Shown here: positions 6,369 through 12,957 of the stretch, piece after piece
Layout of the letters: the number at the start of each line of letters is the position of its first letter
Numbering within the stretch: the stretch's first letter is position 1
Origin: an uncultured Collinsella sp.
Lineage (GTDB): Bacteria > Actinomycetota > Coriobacteriia > Coriobacteriales > Coriobacteriaceae
Direction: 5' to 3'
DNA: 13,905 bases
Assembly: GCA_902474645.1 (NCBI GenBank)
Contig: CABRWN010000037.1
Span: 1-13,905, forward strand
Made by a program: the position numbers and the translations under genes
The notes under the pieces: generated by a model
Told to the model about the DNA's origin: nothing
What the model saw: the letters and a program-made list of their open reading frames with translations, nothing else
Databases searched by the model: none

Positions 6369-6404
6369 TAACTTCGTAATGGCTCCACAACTAAGTGGAA
6401 CTTG

Positions 6405-7193
6405 TTACATTTCTCCGCCTTGGAGCGAACACCAAGCACCTTGCGCATCCGTGGTGAGAATCACCGGACCGTCATTGGTGATGGCGACGGTGTTCTCGTA
6501 GTGCGCGGCGGGCAGGTGGTCGTTGGTCGTGACGATCCAACCGTCGGAACCCGTGCTCACATGGTTGGAACCCATCGTAACCATCGGCTCAATGGCAATG
6601 ACCATGCCGGCCTGGAGGCGAACGCCCCTCCCCTTCTTTCCATAGTTAGGAACGTTGGGGTCCTCGTGCATCACGCGGCCGATGCCATGGCCCACATAAT
6701 CACGAAGCACGCCGTAACCGTGAGACTCGGCGAGGGACTGAACGGCATAACCGACGTCCCCGATATGGTTACCGGGAACAGCCTGCTCGATGGCAGCCTT
6801 AAGACAATCGCGCGTGACCTCGCACAAAGCCTTGGCTTCGGGCGTGGGGGTGCCGACGAAAAACGTCCAAGCGTTATCGCCGACCCAACCGTCGACAACG
6901 GCTCCCGTATCGATGGAGATGATATCGCCATCGCGCAGGATCATGTCGGGGTTGGGAATACCGTGGACCACGGCATCGTTGATCGATGCGCAAATGGTCC
7001 CCGGGAACCCGCCGTAACCCTTAAAGGCCGGGGTGCCGCCATGCATGCGGATAATCTGCTCCGCGAGCTGATCGAGCTCAAAAGTCGAAACGCCGGGACG
7101 CACCATGGCTCCAACGTGGCGGAGCGCCATCTTAGATAGCGCTCCTGCCTTCTTCATCTGCTCGATTTGCGTTGCAGACTTAATCTTGATCAT
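6405..7193 (-). CDS. map: Methionine aminopeptidase, type I
   Basis: It removes the initiator methionine from nascent proteins with small second residues. The 262-residue product has the pita-bread fold with all five metal ligands: D95, D106, H169, E202 and E233, each exactly two residues before its E. coli counterpart (97, 108, 171, 204, 235), plus active-site H77. There is no N-terminal zinc or SH3 extension, so it is the short form that acts at the ribosome. Its ATG overlaps the adk stop by 4 bases (ATGA), implying coupled translation, and this secY-adk-map-infA arrangement is typical of Gram-positive spc operons. Confidence 0.97.
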   Translation of the reverse strand: MIKIKSATQIEQMKKAGALSKMALRHVGAMVRPGVSTFELDQLAEQIIRMHGGTPAFKGYGGFPGTICASINDAVVHGIPNPDMILRDGDIISIDTGAVVDGWVGDNAWTFFVGTPTPEAKALCEVTRDCLKAAIEQAVPGNHIGDVGYAVQSLAESHGYGVLRDYVGHGIGRVMHEDPNVPNYGKKGRGVRLQAGMVIAIEPMVTMGSNHVSTGSDGWIVTTNDHLPAAHYENTVAITNDGPVILTTDAQGAWCSLQGGEM

Positions 7194-7816
7194 AGACCGA
7201 GAGCCTCTTTGACATCCCCGTACACGGTCTCGCGAGCCTGGTCACCGTTGACCGACTTGAGCAGACCCTGGCCACGATAGTAGTCGACGAGCGGGCTCGT
7301 GGACTTCTCGTAGACGTCGAGACGGTTCTTGATGGTCTCGGGCTTGTCGTCGTCGCGCTGATACATCTCGCCGCCACACTTGGGGCAGATAGCATCGGCA
7401 GCGGTGCCGGTGTAACCGCATGCGCGGCAGGTGCGACGCGAAGACAGACGATCGATGATGACCTCGGGGGCCACATCGACCAGAAGGGCGCAGTCGATCT
7501 CGCGACCCATGACGGAGAGCTCGGAATCGAGTGTCACAGCCTGGGCGGTGTTGCGCGGGAAGCCGTCGAGGATGAAGCCCTGCTGGGCGTCATCGGCAGC
7601 AAGGCGCTCCTTGACAAGGTCGATCACGAGCTGGTCGGGAACGAGCTCGCCAGCGTCCATGTACTTCTTAGCCTGAATACCAAGCTCGGTGCCACCCTTG
7701 ACGGCAGCACGCAGCAGGTCGCCCGTGGAAATGTGAGCGACGCCAAACTCGGCGACGAGCTCCTGTGCGACGGTACCCTTACCGGCACCCGGAGCTCCGA
7801 GCAATACGAGGTTCAT
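7190..7816 (-). CDS. adk: Adenylate kinase with zinc-binding lid
   Basis: It catalyses ATP + AMP to 2 ADP, keeping adenylate pools balanced. The 208-residue product has the P-loop GAPGAGKGT (7-15), the AMP-binding TGDLLR (31-36), the GFPRN motif (85-89) and a long LID domain carrying four cysteines C130, C133, C144 and C147 (C-x2-C-x10-C-x2-C) that should bind zinc. The x10 spacing is shorter than the x16 usual in Bacillus-type lids. ATG at 7816 was preferred over an in-frame TTG two codons upstream because AGGAGG lies 7 bases before the ATG and only about a base before the TTG. It is 18 bases after secY and overlaps map by 4 bases. Confidence 0.97.
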   Translation of the reverse strand: MNLVLLGAPGAGKGTVAQELVAEFGVAHISTGDLLRAAVKGGTELGIQAKKYMDAGELVPDQLVIDLVKERLAADDAQQGFILDGFPRNTAQAVTLDSELSVMGREIDCALLVDVAPEVIIDRLSSRRTCRACGYTGTAADAICPKCGGEMYQRDDDKPETIKNRLDVYEKSTSPLVDYYRGQGLLKSVNGDQARETVYGDVKEALGL

Positions 7817-7834
7817 GAGCAATCCTCCTCTAGC

Positions 7835-9121
7835 CTATTTAAAGAATCCATCGTAATCATACATCTTGATCTGGCCTTCGAGCTTATCGACCGTGTCGAG
7901 CACGACGCCGACCATGATGAGGATGGACGTGCCGCCAAATGCCTGGATCAGCTGGTTACCCGTAAAGGAGAAGATGATCGAAGGCACGATGGCGATGAGC
8001 GCCAAAAAGACAGCGCTGGGAAGCGTAATCTTGTTGAGCGCGTTCTTGATGTAGGCCGCGGTAGCCCTACCCGGACGCACGCCCGGAATAAAGCCGCCCT
8101 GCTTCTTAAGGTTGTCGGCCGTGTCATCGGGGTTGAACACCATGGAGGTGTAGAAGTACGCGAAAAACACGATGAGGACAACGTTAAGCACCCAGTTGAG
8201 CCAGCCGCGCGAAAGCGCAGAGGCAACTGCCTGAATCCAGCCGATGCCGGGGAAGAACACGGCAATCTGAGCCGGGAAGTACAGCAGCGCCGAAGCGAAG
8301 ATGATTGGCACGACACCCGCGGTGTTGACCTTGATGGGCAGGTAGGTGGTCTGACCACCCATCATGCGACGGCCCACGACGCGTTTGGCGTAGGAGACCG
8401 GGATGCGACGCTGGCCGCGCTCAAGGAAAACAATCAGCGGGATAACCAGCAGGATGATGGCGCAGATGATCACCATGGTGATGATGCCACCGGCATTGCC
8501 CTCGGTGCTGGAGAAGATAGCCTGCGGCAGACCGGCCATGATGTTCGCAAAGATGATCAGCGACATGCCATTGCCGATACCGCGCTGGGTGATGAGCTCA
8601 CCAATCCACATGATCAGCATGGCGCCCGCGGTGAGCGTACCGACGATCATGAGGTCGAAGATGATCTCGGGAGCGCCGGCGCCATTAAAGCTGATGCCGA
8701 AGCTCTTAAAGAGGAAGAGGTAACCCACGGAGTTGAGGATTGCCAGAGCCAGGGTGAGGTAACGCGAATACTGCGTAATCTTGGTCTGACCGACCTCGCC
8801 CTCGCGGGCAAGCTCGTGCAGGGAAGGCACGACGGCCTGGAGCATCTGGAGGATGATCGAGCTGGTGATGTAAGGCATGATGCCCAGCGAAAACACCGAC
8901 ACATAGCTCAACGCGCCGCCAGAGAAAAGATTCAGGAGGGCCATAGCACCTGCGGCGACCGAATTGTTATCGGTCGAGAAAAGGCCCAGCATCCCCTGGA
9001 AGGGAATGCCGGGCACAGGAACGTGCGCACCAATGCGGTACACGACGAGCATAGCTATGGTAAAAAGAATCTTTTCGCGCAATTCTTTGATGCGGAAAGC
9101 ATTCTTAAGACCATTTAGCAC
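7835..9121 (-). CDS. secY: Preprotein translocase subunit SecY
   Basis: SecY is the pore of the Sec translocon, exporting unfolded proteins and inserting membrane proteins with SecE, SecG and SecA. The 428-residue product has ten predicted membrane helices (about 18-37, 68-90, 117-140, 150-175, 182-202, 211-233, 268-292, 306-328, 367-387, 393-410). The cytosolic loop around ERGQRRIPVSYAKR (234-247) and the later loop GFIPGVRPG (343-351) match the ribosome/SecA-docking loops. The start is GTG at 9121, overlapping the last 7 bases of rplO; the nearby ATG at 9114 is out of frame. N-terminus MLNGLKNAFRIKELREKILF is the family norm. Confidence 0.98.
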   Translation of the reverse strand: MLNGLKNAFRIKELREKILFTIAMLVVYRIGAHVPVPGIPFQGMLGLFSTDNNSVAAGAMALLNLFSGGALSYVSVFSLGIMPYITSSIILQMLQAVVPSLHELAREGEVGQTKITQYSRYLTLALAILNSVGYLFLFKSFGISFNGAGAPEIIFDLMIVGTLTAGAMLIMWIGELITQRGIGNGMSLIIFANIMAGLPQAIFSSTEGNAGGIITMVIICAIILLVIPLIVFLERGQRRIPVSYAKRVVGRRMMGGQTTYLPIKVNTAGVVPIIFASALLYFPAQIAVFFPGIGWIQAVASALSRGWLNWVLNVVLIVFFAYFYTSMVFNPDDTADNLKKQGGFIPGVRPGRATAAYIKNALNKITLPSAVFLALIAIVPSIIFSFTGNQLIQAFGGTSILIMVGVVLDTVDKLEGQIKMYDYDGFFK

Positions 9122-9564
9122 GGCAGCTCGACCTTTCCGCCGGCGGCCTCGATCTTGGCCTGCGCAGAAGCGCTGACCTTGTCGACCTTGACCGTGAACT
9201 TCTTGGTGAGCTCACCATTGCCGAGCACCTTGACGGGCTCGAACTCGCTCTTGGTGATGCGAGCGGCCTTAAGAGCGGCACCGTCGATCACAGCGCCGTC
9301 CTCAAACTTACGCTCAAGACGCTCAACGTTAACAGCGGTGTACTCGATACGACGGGGGTTGCGGAAGCCCGGAAGCTTGGGCAGGCGCATAGCCAGCGGA
9401 GTCTGGCCGCCCTCGAAGCCGGCACCCTTGGTGCCGCCAGAGCGGGAACCCTGGCCCTTCTGACCGCGGCCAGAAGTGGTGCCGTGACCCGAAGAATTGC
9501 CACGGCCGACGCGCTTGCGGTTCTTGGTGGAACCGGGCGCGGGAGTAAGATCGTGAAGCTGCAT
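9115..9564 (-). CDS. rplO: 50S ribosomal protein L15
   Basis: L15 is a late-assembling large-subunit protein. The 149-residue product has the basic Gly-rich N-terminal extension (KNRKRVGRGNSSGHGTTSGR and onward, about 15-50, with QKGQGSRSG) that threads through 23S rRNA, then the globular domain beginning GFEGGQTPLAMRLPKLPGF. ATG at 9564 has GAGGAG about 6 bases upstream. It follows rpmD by 3 bases and its end overlaps secY by 7 bases, so rpmD, rplO and secY are probably translationally coupled. Confidence 0.97.
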   Translation of the reverse strand: MQLHDLTPAPGSTKNRKRVGRGNSSGHGTTSGRGQKGQGSRSGGTKGAGFEGGQTPLAMRLPKLPGFRNPRRIEYTAVNVERLERKFEDGAVIDGAALKAARITKSEFEPVKVLGNGELTKKFTVKVDKVSASAQAKIEAAGGKVELPC

Positions 9565-9567
9565 TTG

Positions 9568-9750
9568 CTACTCCTCTACAATCTCGACAAGGTGCTTGAC
9601 CTTGAAGATCATGCCGCGGACGGACTCGTTGTCAGCAATCTCGCGAACCTCGCGGATCCTGTGGAGACCGAGGGCACGGACAGTACGGACCTGGTCCTGC
9701 TTGCAACCGTTGGTGCTGCGGACCTGCTTGATCTTGATGGTGTCAGCCAT
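9568..9750 (-). CDS. rpmD: 50S ribosomal protein L30
   Basis: This 60-residue small subunit of the 50S particle reads IKIKQVRSTNGCKQDQVRT and then LGLHRIREVREIADNESVRG, with the standard strand-helix-strand layout and length. ATG at 9750 has AAGGAG 8 bases upstream, inside the end of rpsE. It begins 2 bases after the rpsE stop and ends 3 bases before rplO. Confidence 0.96.
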   Translation of the reverse strand: MADTIKIKQVRSTNGCKQDQVRTVRALGLHRIREVREIADNESVRGMIFKVKHLVEIVEE

Positions 9751-9752
9751 GC

Positions 9753-10277
9753 TTAGTTCTCCTTACCGACGAACATCTCGGAGACCGTCAGACCACGGCG
9801 AGCCGCGACGTCCTCAGGGCTGGAGAGCTCCTTGAGGCCCTCGACGGCAGCCTTGATGATGTTGAGGCCGTTGTCGGTACCGAGGGACTTGGACAGGACG
9901 TTCTTGATGCCAGCAAGCTCGAAGAGGGGACGCACAGCGCCGCCGGCGATAACGCCGGTACCCTCGACAGCGGGCTTGATGATGATGCGGCCGGCACCAA
10001 AGTGACCGAGAACCTCGTGCGGAATGGTGCCCTGATCGGTCACCGGCACGTGGAACATGTTCTTCTTGGCATCGAGAGACGCCTTGGAGATGGCCATGGG
10101 CACCTCAGCGGACTTGCCCATGCCAACGCCGACGTTGCCCTTGCCGTCGCCAACGACGACGAGAGCGACGAGGCTCATGCGACGACCACCCTTGACGGTC
10201 TTCGACACGCGGTTGATGTAAACGACGCGCTCCTCGAACTCGGAGGCCTCGCGCTGCTGCTTCTGATTACGAGCCAT
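9753..10277 (-). CDS. rpsE: 30S ribosomal protein S5
   Basis: S5 lies at the 30S mRNA entrance and influences decoding accuracy. The 174-residue product has a short charged N-terminus, the double-stranded-RNA-binding-like domain (ERVVYINRVSKTVKGGRRMS, about 16-35, then ALVVVGDGKGNVGVGMGKS) and the C-terminal domain (PAVEGTGVIAGGAVRPLFELAGI, about 102-124). ATG at 10277 has GGAGG 10 bases upstream. It is 14 bases after rplR and 2 bases before rpmD. Confidence 0.97.
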   Translation of the reverse strand: MARNQKQQREASEFEERVVYINRVSKTVKGGRRMSLVALVVVGDGKGNVGVGMGKSAEVPMAISKASLDAKKNMFHVPVTDQGTIPHEVLGHFGAGRIIIKPAVEGTGVIAGGAVRPLFELAGIKNVLSKSLGTDNGLNIIKAAVEGLKELSSPEDVAARRGLTVSEMFVGKEN

Positions 10278-10291
10278 GTGCTACATACCTC

Positions 10292-10660
10292 CTAGAACTC
10301 GAGACCGGCGGCACGAGCACCTTCGGCGAGGGCCTTGACGCGGCCATGGTAGATACGGCCACCGCGATCGAAGGCGACCTTGGTGATGCCGGCCTCGATG
10401 GCACGCTTGCCAACGAGCTGACCGACCTTCTCCGCAGCCTCCTTGTTCGAGGTGTGGGTGCCCTTGAACTCGGCCTCGAGGGTCGAGGCGGAGACGAGCG
10501 TCAGGCTGGAGCCCTTGCTGTCGTCGATGATCTGGGCATAGATGTTGGCGTTAGTACGGGTCACGCGAAGACGCGGACGCTCGGAGGTACCCGAGACCTT
10601 GCCGCGAACACGACGCTGACGACGCTTGAGGCCTTCCAGCTTCGCCTTATGCTTGTTCAT
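10292..10660 (-). CDS. rplR: 50S ribosomal protein L18
   Basis: L18 binds 5S rRNA with L5 and anchors it in the central protuberance. The 122-residue product has a basic N-terminus (KAKLEGLKRRQRRVRGKVSG), the core RPRLRVTRTNANIYAQIIDD (about 28-47) and the conserved end FDRGGRIYHGRVKALAEGAR. ATG at 10660 has AGGAG 7 bases upstream. A 75-base gap with a hairpin separates it from rplF. Confidence 0.97.
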   Translation of the reverse strand: MNKHKAKLEGLKRRQRRVRGKVSGTSERPRLRVTRTNANIYAQIIDDSKGSSLTLVSASTLEAEFKGTHTSNKEAAEKVGQLVGKRAIEAGITKVAFDRGGRIYHGRVKALAEGARAAGLEF

Positions 10661-10688
10661 ACGTAAACTCCTAAAAAGGTTGATCTTG

Positions 10689-10710
10689 CCAGCACCTGAC
10701 GGGGTGCTGG
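10689..10710 (-). other. Intercistronic hairpin between rplF and rplR
   Basis: CCAGCACC (10689-10696) and GGTGCTGG (10703-10710) form a perfect 8-bp stem with a 6-base loop in the 75-base gap after rplF. On the minus strand it is followed by CAAGATCAACC, without a U tract, so it is unlikely to terminate. A role in mRNA processing, pausing or stability is an inference. Confidence 0.5.
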
Positions 10711-10735
10711 TCTTATGCGAGTGAGTCGGTTACGA

Positions 10736-11272
10736 CTACTTGGCGGCCTTACCCAGCTTGCGGCGGATGTGCTCGCCAACGTAGTGGATACCCTTGCCCT
10801 TGTAAGGCTCGGGAGGACGATGGCCGCGGATCTCAGCGGCGATCTGACCGACCTGCTGCTTGTTGATACCCTTGACGTTCACGTGGGTGTTGTCGGGAAC
10901 CTCGAAGGTGATGCCCTCGGGAGCCTCGACGATCACGGGGTGCGAGAAGCCCAGGGAGAACTCGAGGTTCTTGCCCTTCTGCTGCACGCGGTAACCGACG
11001 CCGGCGAGCTCGAGCTTCTTCTCGAAGCCCTCGGAAACGCCAACAACCATGTTGTGGATGAGGGCGCGGGTGAGGCCGTGGCGGGCACGGGTCTCACGCT
11101 CGTCGTCGGGACGGGAAACGGTGAGGACGTTGTCCTCGACGTTGATAGCGAGCTTCTCAAAGACATCGAGCTCGAGCTGGCCCTTGGGGCCCTTGACGAC
11201 AACGTTGTTGCCGCTGACTGCCACTTCGACTCCGGCGGGAATCTGGACAGGCTTATTACCGATACGAGACAC
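10736..11272 (-). CDS. rplF: 50S ribosomal protein L6
   Basis: L6 sits at the base of the L7/L12 stalk near the factor-binding site. The 178-residue product has two repeated alpha/beta domains (about 1-82 and 83-178), starting SRIGNKPVQIPAGVEV and ending with the signature PEPYKGKGIHYVGEHIRRKLGK. The start is GTG at 11272 with GGAG 6 bases upstream. It is 33 bases after rpsH. Confidence 0.97.
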   Translation of the reverse strand: MSRIGNKPVQIPAGVEVAVSGNNVVVKGPKGQLELDVFEKLAINVEDNVLTVSRPDDERETRARHGLTRALIHNMVVGVSEGFEKKLELAGVGYRVQQKGKNLEFSLGFSHPVIVEAPEGITFEVPDNTHVNVKGINKQQVGQIAAEIRGHRPPEPYKGKGIHYVGEHIRRKLGKAAK

Positions 11273-11305
11273 GGTGATCTCCTTTCCTTCTACCTACCGA
11301 GCGAA

Positions 11306-11704
11306 TTACCAGACGTAAGCGATGATCTCGCCGCCGACGTTGTGCTTGCGAGCATCGCGGTCGGTCATAACGCCATGGCTGGTGGAAATAATGGCGGTAC
11401 CAAGGCCACCGCGGACGCGGGGCATGTCGGCAACGCCGGTGTACTTACGCAGGCCCGGCTTGGAAATGCGGCGGATGCCGTTGATGACCTTAGCCTTCTT
11501 GGGACCATACTTAAGCGTGATGTGCAGAGTCTTCTGGGGAACGGTGTCCTCGACATCGTAGCCCTCGATGTAGCCCTCCTCGTGCAGAACACGAGCGATC
11601 TCGACGAGCTTCTTGCTGCTCGGCATGGAGACCGTGGCCTTGTTCACAGAGTTAGCGTTACGGATGCGCGTAAGCATGTCTGCGATCGGGTCTGTAAGGT
11701 TCAT
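11306..11704 (-). CDS. rpsH: 30S ribosomal protein S8
   Basis: S8 is a primary 16S rRNA binder in the central domain and, in E. coli, the translational repressor of the spc operon through a site at the rplE start. The 132-residue product begins TDPIADMLTRIRNANSVNKA and ends with RVRGGLGTAIISTSHGVMTD and GGEIIAYVW, all family signatures. ATG at 11704 has GAAGGAG about 7 bases upstream. I could not identify an S8 decoy site near rplE by eye. Confidence 0.97.
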   Translation of the reverse strand: MNLTDPIADMLTRIRNANSVNKATVSMPSSKKLVEIARVLHEEGYIEGYDVEDTVPQKTLHITLKYGPKKAKVINGIRRISKPGLRKYTGVADMPRVRGGLGTAIISTSHGVMTDRDARKHNVGGEIIAYVW

Positions 11705-11823
11705 ACAGATTCTCCTTCGTTCTTGATGAACACGTGCTCTTGGTTCTTCGCCGCCCTTAACGGCAAAGCCTTTTTAGCGCGTTTTCCCTGTTCCAAACTG
11801 ATGCTTGAAACGCTGGTAGTGAC

Positions 11824-12009
11824 TTACCAGCTGGCCTTCTTAACGCCGGGAAGCTCGCCCTTGAGTGCAAGCTCGCGGAAGCAGACACGGCACAGGCCGA
11901 ACTTGCGGTACACAGAGTGCGGACGGCCGCAGCGCTGGCAGCGCGTGTACTCACGAGTAGAGAACTTCTGCTTGCGATTGCACTTGACGATCATCGATGT
12001 CTTAGCCAC
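11824..12009 (-). CDS. rpsZ: 30S ribosomal protein S14, type Z (zinc-binding)
   Basis: This 61-residue short S14 is part of the 30S head. It carries the zinc ligands C24, C27, C40 and C43 (CQRC...CRVC), so it is the constitutive zinc form rather than the longer zinc-independent paralogue. The end ELALKGELPGVKKASW is the family signature. The start is GTG at 12009 with GGAGG 6 bases upstream. It is 79 bases after rplE and 119 before rpsH; I see no extra gene in the latter gap. Confidence 0.97.
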   Translation of the reverse strand: MAKTSMIVKCNRKQKFSTREYTRCQRCGRPHSVYRKFGLCRVCFRELALKGELPGVKKASW

Positions 12010-12043
12010 TTATATCCTCCTCACATAGAGTATTGTTCGCCCC

Positions 12044-12073
12044 AAGCGCCGCCCCCTTGTGGGAACGGCGCTT
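12044..12073 (-). other. Intercistronic hairpin between rplE and rpsZ
   Basis: AAGCGCCG (12044-12051) and CGGCGCTT (12066-12073) are perfect 8-bp complements around a C-rich/G-rich 14-base loop that can pair further. No U tract follows on the minus strand; the next bases are GGGGCGAAC. It may set the ratio of rplE to downstream message by processing or pausing; this is inference. Confidence 0.5.
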
Positions 12074-12088
12074 ATAGGGCAGGTGAAC

Positions 12089-12646
12089 CTATTTCTTGAA
12101 CGGGAAACCGAAGGCGTCCAGAAGGGCCTTGGCCTCCTCATCGGTGTTGGCGGTGGTCACGAAAGTGATGTCCATACCACGCTGGTGATCGACGGAGTCG
12201 AAGTCGATCTCGGGGAAGATGAGCTGCTCGGTGACGCCCATGGAGAAGTTACCACGGCCGTCGAAGCTCTTGGCGGAGATGCCGCGGAAGTCGCGGATAC
12301 GGGGGATCGCGACGGAGGTCAGACGATCGAAGAACTCCCACATACGGTCGCCACGCAGGGTAACCTTGCAGCCGATCGGCATACCAGCGCGCAGGCGGAA
12401 GGTAGCGATGGACTTGCGGGCACGGGTGATCATCGGCTGCTGGCCGGTGATGGCGCGCAGGTCGCGCACGGCACCGTCGATGGCCTTGGAATCGGTAGCG
12501 GCCTCGCCGACACCCATGTTCACGACGATCTTCTCAAACTTGGGGATCATCATGACGTTCTCGTACTGGAACTTGTCCTGAAGCTGCTGCTTGACCTCGT
12601 TGTTGTACTTGGTCTTCAGACGCGGTACATACTTCTCTTCTGCCAT
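12089..12646 (-). CDS. rplE: 50S ribosomal protein L5
   Basis: L5 binds 5S rRNA and contacts the P-site tRNA and the 30S head. The 185-residue product has the N-terminal helix (VPRLKTKYNNEVKQQLQDKF), FEKIVVNMGVGEA (about 37-49), ITRARKSIATFRLRAGMPIG (about 74-93) and the end GMDITFVTTANTDEEAKALL, all family blocks. ATG at 12646 has AAGGAG 6 bases upstream. It is the first ribosomal gene of this block: the usual upstream rplX (L24) and rplN (L14) are not here, and a promoter about 140 bases upstream suggests rplE heads its own operon. Confidence 0.97.
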   Translation of the reverse strand: MAEEKYVPRLKTKYNNEVKQQLQDKFQYENVMMIPKFEKIVVNMGVGEAATDSKAIDGAVRDLRAITGQQPMITRARKSIATFRLRAGMPIGCKVTLRGDRMWEFFDRLTSVAIPRIRDFRGISAKSFDGRGNFSMGVTEQLIFPEIDFDSVDHQRGMDITFVTTANTDEEAKALLDAFGFPFKK

Positions 12647-12671
12647 TGTTCACTCCTTCTTGGGGTTTTAA

Positions 12672-12706
12672 GCACGGGGCGTGGCCACGGTGGGTTGTCC
12701 TCGTGC
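12672..12706 (-). other. Leader hairpin upstream of rplE
   Basis: On the minus strand GCACGAGG (12706-12699) pairs with CCCCGTGC (12679-12672) at 7 of 8 positions. The loop contains the perfect 10-bp palindrome CGTGGCCACG (12680-12689). The stem ends 26 bases before the rplE ATG, so it could be a ribosomal-protein or attenuation leader element, but it matches no family I know. Confidence 0.4.
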
Positions 12707-12783
12707 CTCCTGACTGCATCCGCGCCGCTCATGGCATTTCGCGGTTTGGACTCGACGCAGCAGGAGCCGACAAAACAATCGGT

Positions 12784-12812
12784 ACTATACGCGCATTGGG
12801 TGCGTATTTCCA
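12784..12812 (-). promoter_or_regulatory. Candidate promoter of the rplE operon
   Basis: On the minus strand TGGAAA (12812-12807, 4 of 6) and TATAGT (12789-12784, 5 of 6 with T-A-T-A and final T) are separated by the optimal 17 bases, with a T5 run just upstream of the -35. Transcription would start near 12777, leaving a leader of about 130 bases. It is the best promoter-like match I found in the window. Confidence 0.6.
12787..12807. promoter_or_regulatory. Inverted repeat within the rplE promoter spacer
   Basis: ATACGC (12787-12792) and GCGTAT (12802-12807) are exact reverse complements around a 9-base spacer. One half overlaps the -10 hexamer and the other touches the -35, the expected position of an operator for a dimeric repressor. 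With 6-bp arms it could be coincidental. Confidence 0.35.
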
Positions 12813-12832
12813 GAAAAACCTCGTCTGCCTGC

Positions 12833-12848
12833 ACAACTCCACAACTCC
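12833..12848. repeat. Tandem octamer
   Basis: ACAACTCC occurs twice in direct tandem (12833-12840 and 12841-12848), just upstream of the rplE promoter on the minus strand. It is a short duplication, possibly slippage; no function is evident. Confidence 0.6.
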
Positions 12849-12866
12849 CCCGCACAAATGGGTCCC

Positions 12867-12940
12867 AAAAAGCAGTTGCGGTGAAATAGGGACTGTTTGG
12901 CGGCCTAACAGGCTTAAACAATCCGTATTTCACCGCAACT
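12867..12940 (-). terminator. Long palindrome with U tract, likely terminator of the xdhC-like gene
   Basis: The arms 12874-12898 and 12916-12940 pair over 25 positions with two mismatches; both carry the shared core GTTGCGGTGAAATA or its complement. The 17-base loop can form a small inner hairpin (GCC...GGC). On the minus strand the stem is followed after TGC/C by T5 (12871-12867) and it begins 17 bases after the xdhC-like stop, so it can act as a Rho-independent terminator. The stem is much longer than a normal terminator and looks like a REP- or MITE-like palindromic repeat. Confidence 0.65.
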
Positions 12941-12957
12941 TATTGGTGGGGATGCGA

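Larger units (their letters stand above)
12647..12957. other. Gene-free 311-base junction between xdhC-like gene and rplE
   Basis: No convincing gene lies here. A minus-strand frame open from 12933 to 12616 runs through the hairpin, the promoter and into rplE in another phase, with no ribosome site and Cys/Pro-rich content, so I treat it as non-coding. From right to left the stretch holds the 25-bp palindrome with U tract, a tandem octamer, the promoter, and a leader of about 130 bases with a hairpin close to the rplE ribosome site. No remnant of rplX could be recognised in it by eye. Confidence 0.7.

Noticed and set aside
7733..9118. 461-codon plus-strand open frame opposite secY
   Set aside because: Antisense shadow of a certain membrane protein gene; His/Asp-rich translation reflects the complement of hydrophobic codons.
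11743..11778. Terminator-like GCCG...CGGC followed by T5 on the plus strand in the rpsH-rpsZ gap
   Set aside because: The stem is 4 bp, T5 is separated from it, and no plus-strand gene precedes it. On the operon strand there is no U tract after the stem.
10715..12028. 437-codon plus-strand open frame opposite rplF, rpsH and rpsZ
   Set aside because: Antisense to three ribosomal genes and their gaps, with no family resemblance or initiation signal.
12616..12933. Minus-strand 105-codon frame beginning MKYGLFKPVRPPNSPYF
   Set aside because: It starts within the palindrome loop, runs through the candidate promoter and into rplE out of phase, and lacks a ribosome site. More likely translation of a non-coding repeat and leader.
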